DNA of 64,000 bases from Siderastrea siderea. Lineage: Eukaryota > Cnidaria > Anthozoa > Scleractinia > Rhizangiidae. The stretch lies in the NCBI GenBank assembly GCA_964030785.1, contig OZ034978.1, forward strand, positions 17,763,453 through 17,827,452. Reading direction: 5' to 3'. The notes below the pieces were generated by a model. That model was not told the origin of the DNA. It saw only the letters and a list, made by a program, of their open reading frames with translations, and ran no database searches. The position numbers and the translations under genes are program-made. Shown one piece after another: positions 61,140-64,000 of this stretch. The number at the start of each line of letters is the position of its first letter. The stretch's first letter is position 1.

Positions 61140-61256
61140 TTATTTATTTAGCATCAGCGACAGCATCGGGATCAGCATCGTCATCATCATCGTCATCATC
61201 ATCAGCATTATTATTATTATTATTATTGTTATTATTATTATTATTACTATTATTAA
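61140..61256. repeat. TCA/TTA trinucleotide microsatellite
   Basis: A run of 'atcagc', 'tcatca' and then 'ttatta' units; the predicted poly-Ser/poly-Leu frame is an artefact of the repeat. Confidence 0.85.
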
Positions 61257-61589
61257 TGTACATTATCGTTATCATTTATGCTCACTATTTTGTTCTAGGT
61301 AACTATGAAGTACTTCAGCGGGCGTCTAACGACACTCGGGACTTCACTATTCGAATTTGAAAAATCCACTTCACCTGTGTTTCAGCCAGCTAAAAATGTT
61401 ACCTAAGCACATCAAAACTTCGAGATTCGTTTTGTACACCCTTAAAACTCCAGACTCGTGGTGACTTCGCAAAAAGATTGAGCGGTACTCGATTTGAAAA
61501 TTTGAGACTCCGAGATGCAAAGAATCGCTCAAAAAATGAGACTGCGAGACGCTTACAATTCAGCTGAAATTTTGCGAGACCCTAAATTT

Positions 61590-63265
61590 TGGTCAGATCA
61601 TTCACCACCCCGTTATTTGTATGCAACCTACAATCAGTGACAGTTTTTTTTTCTTTTGGTTCTGCTATTCAGTTCGACATCTCGTCCACACAGACGCGCA
61701 CTCATGGTCTAGTTATGCATTTGCCATATTTTACCTGTATCGTTTCCTGCAATTTTGATGTATTTTCCTCGTCCATGAGTAGTATTCCCGTATGCAATTA
61801 GTCTGCTTGCACTATCTTATGCAAACTGAACACAACTGCGCGTCTCTTCGATATTTCGTTGCTGTGCAATCTTTGGTTCATCGCTTTCAGTTCTGTTGTT
61901 CATTTTGGTGTCTTCTGTGCACAGACAAGTAGTCGTCGTCTCGTTACTCAGTATCGTTTGCAAACTAGCTGCCCTTTGTGCAATTCGATCTGTTTGTTTA
62001 TCAATTGTCTCTTATTATGCTATCTATATGCATGCATCATCTTCTACAAGCTTCAAGCTGCACTGCACAATTGTTCAACATATCATTTGTGTGTATTCTA
62101 TAATATACCTCTTACAGGTATTAATATGTATTGGTGTGTGTCGCATTTGTGCTGATACTTGCTCATTTTCTCGTTATGCATTTGCCATCTTTTGCAATTT
62201 ATCTGCGTTCGTCGGTTTGTGACCCCACCCATGGAATCGTAAGCAATCTGTCTGTATGCATCATCAAGTGCAAGCTACACACGACTGTATTTTTCGTTGA
62301 CATCTCTTATGCAATTTGCAATCCATCAGTTTTAGTTCTACGCGCAATTCATGTCAGTAAAAAGAGTTTCTAAAATCGGAAAAAGTCCATGTCAGCACCA
62401 TATCCGCAAAGACAGGCACCTATCTTCCCGTTATCTGTTCGTTATCTCGACCTGCAGAGGAACTGCCTTACTCTCACTGCATTCTAAATTTCGGTTCATT
62501 CGCCCCATCGATATTCTCGTACGCAATTTTTCTGCATGAATCATCTTGTACAATCTTCAAGCTTTACTGCGTGTTAGTTCGACCTTTATTCATTTACATG
62601 GAACCCATGTTCAGTTCTGCAATTCATTTGGATATCTTATCCAGCCACGCCGAAGCGTACGCTAACATCCTTCATCTTTTTGCGCAATTCGAACCATTCG
62701 CCTAACCATCGTCTCGTAACCAATCGTTCTGCACTCATTTTTTTTGATATCTTCGCCTGTTTTCAGTTCTGCAATTATTTATTTCCATAATTTATCCACA
62801 CAGATGCGCGCTCATGCATTCGTTATGCACTCGTCGTGTTTTGAAGCTACCTGCTTTGCACTTACTGATTTGTGTAATTCGAACTACTCGCCCAATCCTC
62901 GTTATGCTCTTGACATGTTTTGCAGGATTACTATTTTTGCCTTGCACCTTCCTCTCTGTGTAATTCGATTCGTTCGTCCCATCCGTCCTCTTGTACGCAA
63001 TCTATCTGTATACAACATCATGTGCAAGCTGCACAACTCACTTAAAACGATTTCGTTTAAATGCCCAAATTTCCAACACTGGGAGCATCAACTGGACCTC
63101 ATTCGGTACTGTGCTTTCACTTCCTGTTCATCTTCATCTCTTCTCTTTTGAAAGAGTCAGGTCTTTTCCGAGCTTTACCCATTTCCAGTTGTCCAGTGCA
63201 TTGCGATCCATTTTGATCTGCGATCGATCTGCGTGCACCATCGTGTGCAATCCACAACAGTGGAC
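61590..63265. repeat. Degenerate tandem array, period near 230 bp
   Basis: A motif of the form 'GYAxGCAATYTRTCTG' followed by 'TATxCATCATxxTGTxCAAxCT' recurs at about 61790, 62019, 62238, 62519, 62992 and 63218. Intervals are roughly 229, 219, 281, 473 (about two units) and 226. Between them 'tgtgcaattcgat' and 'gttatgcatttgcc' phrases also recur. Units are heavily diverged. No gene is present; open frames on the plus strand reflect the low stop content of the repeat. Confidence 0.5.
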
Positions 63266-64000
63266 TTCACTTAGGTTATATTATTACATTTTATTATCTA
63301 ATTTACATTTGATTAACTATTTGTAATTTTGCGCTAGAAATTCCTTTGTTATTATCAGTAGTGTGGATCTCTTGGTGAGCAAACATTTAGAATGATGCCG
63401 ATTGTAGATTGCTACGCCGACTACGCTTCGCCATCCAGATCCCACAAGCAACGAGCTGATAGAAGAGAAGACCAAAAAATACGTGGTTCAATGGAAACCG
63501 ACTACCACTGGAAGCATCATTGTTTTTCCTGTTGGCGTTTTAGTGTCTAAACTTGAAACTTTTAATCACCACAAGACACTGCCGGCTCCTACTTCAGGCT
63601 ACTCTGGCAATTTCTCTCTTGTCTCTCTCGCAATTTTCTGATTTGAGACTTTCTCACGCTCTTTATTAAAATTATCTTCGATCACCTACATTTCTTTCTG
63701 AATTATCTTCCTGGGGAATCCCAACAGACTCTTTCCTAAATTCTAACCTGGAGTCCTCAGCAGTCGATTTGGTTCTATAACCTCTTGTTTTCTTTGTTAT
63801 ATCGCCTTCCACTTATAATTATTCTCTACCCCATATATGTTTTGTCTATGTAAATAACTGTTTATGTCGTACCTACTATACTTAACTTGTTTGTGTTCGT
63901 GTTTGTGTGTTGTTGTGGCGTGTGTGCGTGAGAGTGTGTGAGTGTGCGAGAGTGAGTGCCCCCGACGCCTGCAAGTGCGCGAGCGAACACGCGAAACAGT
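63266..64000. other. No gene recognised; GT-rich tail
   Basis: Mixed sequence with a 'gtgtgtgtg/gagtgtgtgag' tract at about 63895-63960. Nothing coding was recognised. Confidence 0.4.

Noticed and set aside
61088..61360. Plus-strand frame with poly-Ser and poly-Leu
   Set aside because: It is a translation of the TCA/TTA microsatellite.
61589..63326. Series of overlapping plus-strand frames, 70-135 codons
   Set aside because: Low stop density follows from the degenerate 230-bp repeat; no domain or splice pattern links them.

Overview
This is eukaryotic nuclear DNA: AT-rich, with spliced genes bounded by GT-AG introns, tRNA-derived SINE-like repeats, many short inverted-repeat transposons and no operon structure. 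The repeat vocabulary (SINE heads, TTA-duplicating foldback elements) and the multi-domain zinc-finger/DDE-like gene family are the sort I associate with anthozoan cnidarians, most likely a stony coral. That assignment is inference; no species is claimed.

Layout. (1) 0-4 kb: SINE fragment, then a decayed minus-strand member ('copy 1') of a Cys-rich/zinc-finger/DDE-like family. (2) 5.5-9.4 kb: two tRNA-like repeats, a TTAA-flanked element and an element with ~190-bp inverted arms. (3) 9.4-28.6 kb: the conserved core. A tRNA-Phe(GAA)-like gene with a hairpin-forming 30-nt insertion in its T arm is followed by the complete 21-exon TYW1 gene (minus strand, first step of wybutosine synthesis on G37 of tRNA-Phe), and then, head-to-head across about 206 bp, by the complete 5-exon POP5 gene (RNase P/MRP subunit). 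Both exon models close in frame over the whole length. (4) 28.6-33 kb: intergenic, with a Mutator-like 147-bp element carrying a G-quadruplex motif, a two-unit tandem repeat and a 302-bp foldback element. (5) 33.1-39.7 kb: a SAM/UBX/HECT-like ubiquitin ligase gene, with a frameshift in exon 3. (6) 43.0-44.3 kb: a single-exon DDE integrase-like gene (minus) with one in-frame TGA. The genes of (5) and (6) start just downstream of the same 49-bp sequence plus a 12-bp minisatellite. (7) 44.9-53.6 kb: 'copy 2' of the zinc-finger/DDE-like family, eight exons with matching phases, two apparent frameshifts in the last exon, and a 1.24-kb near-perfect palindromic element in intron 1. (8) 53.6-64 kb: no gene recognised; foldback elements, simple repeats and a degenerate array with a period near 230 bp.

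How parts fit together: TYW1, POP5 and the tRNA-Phe-like gene all concern tRNA maturation, and the substrate of TYW1 is tRNA-Phe. The rest is a record of transposon activity, including two diverged copies of one large transposase-like gene family and a possible mobile promoter/5'UTR module shared by two unrelated genes.
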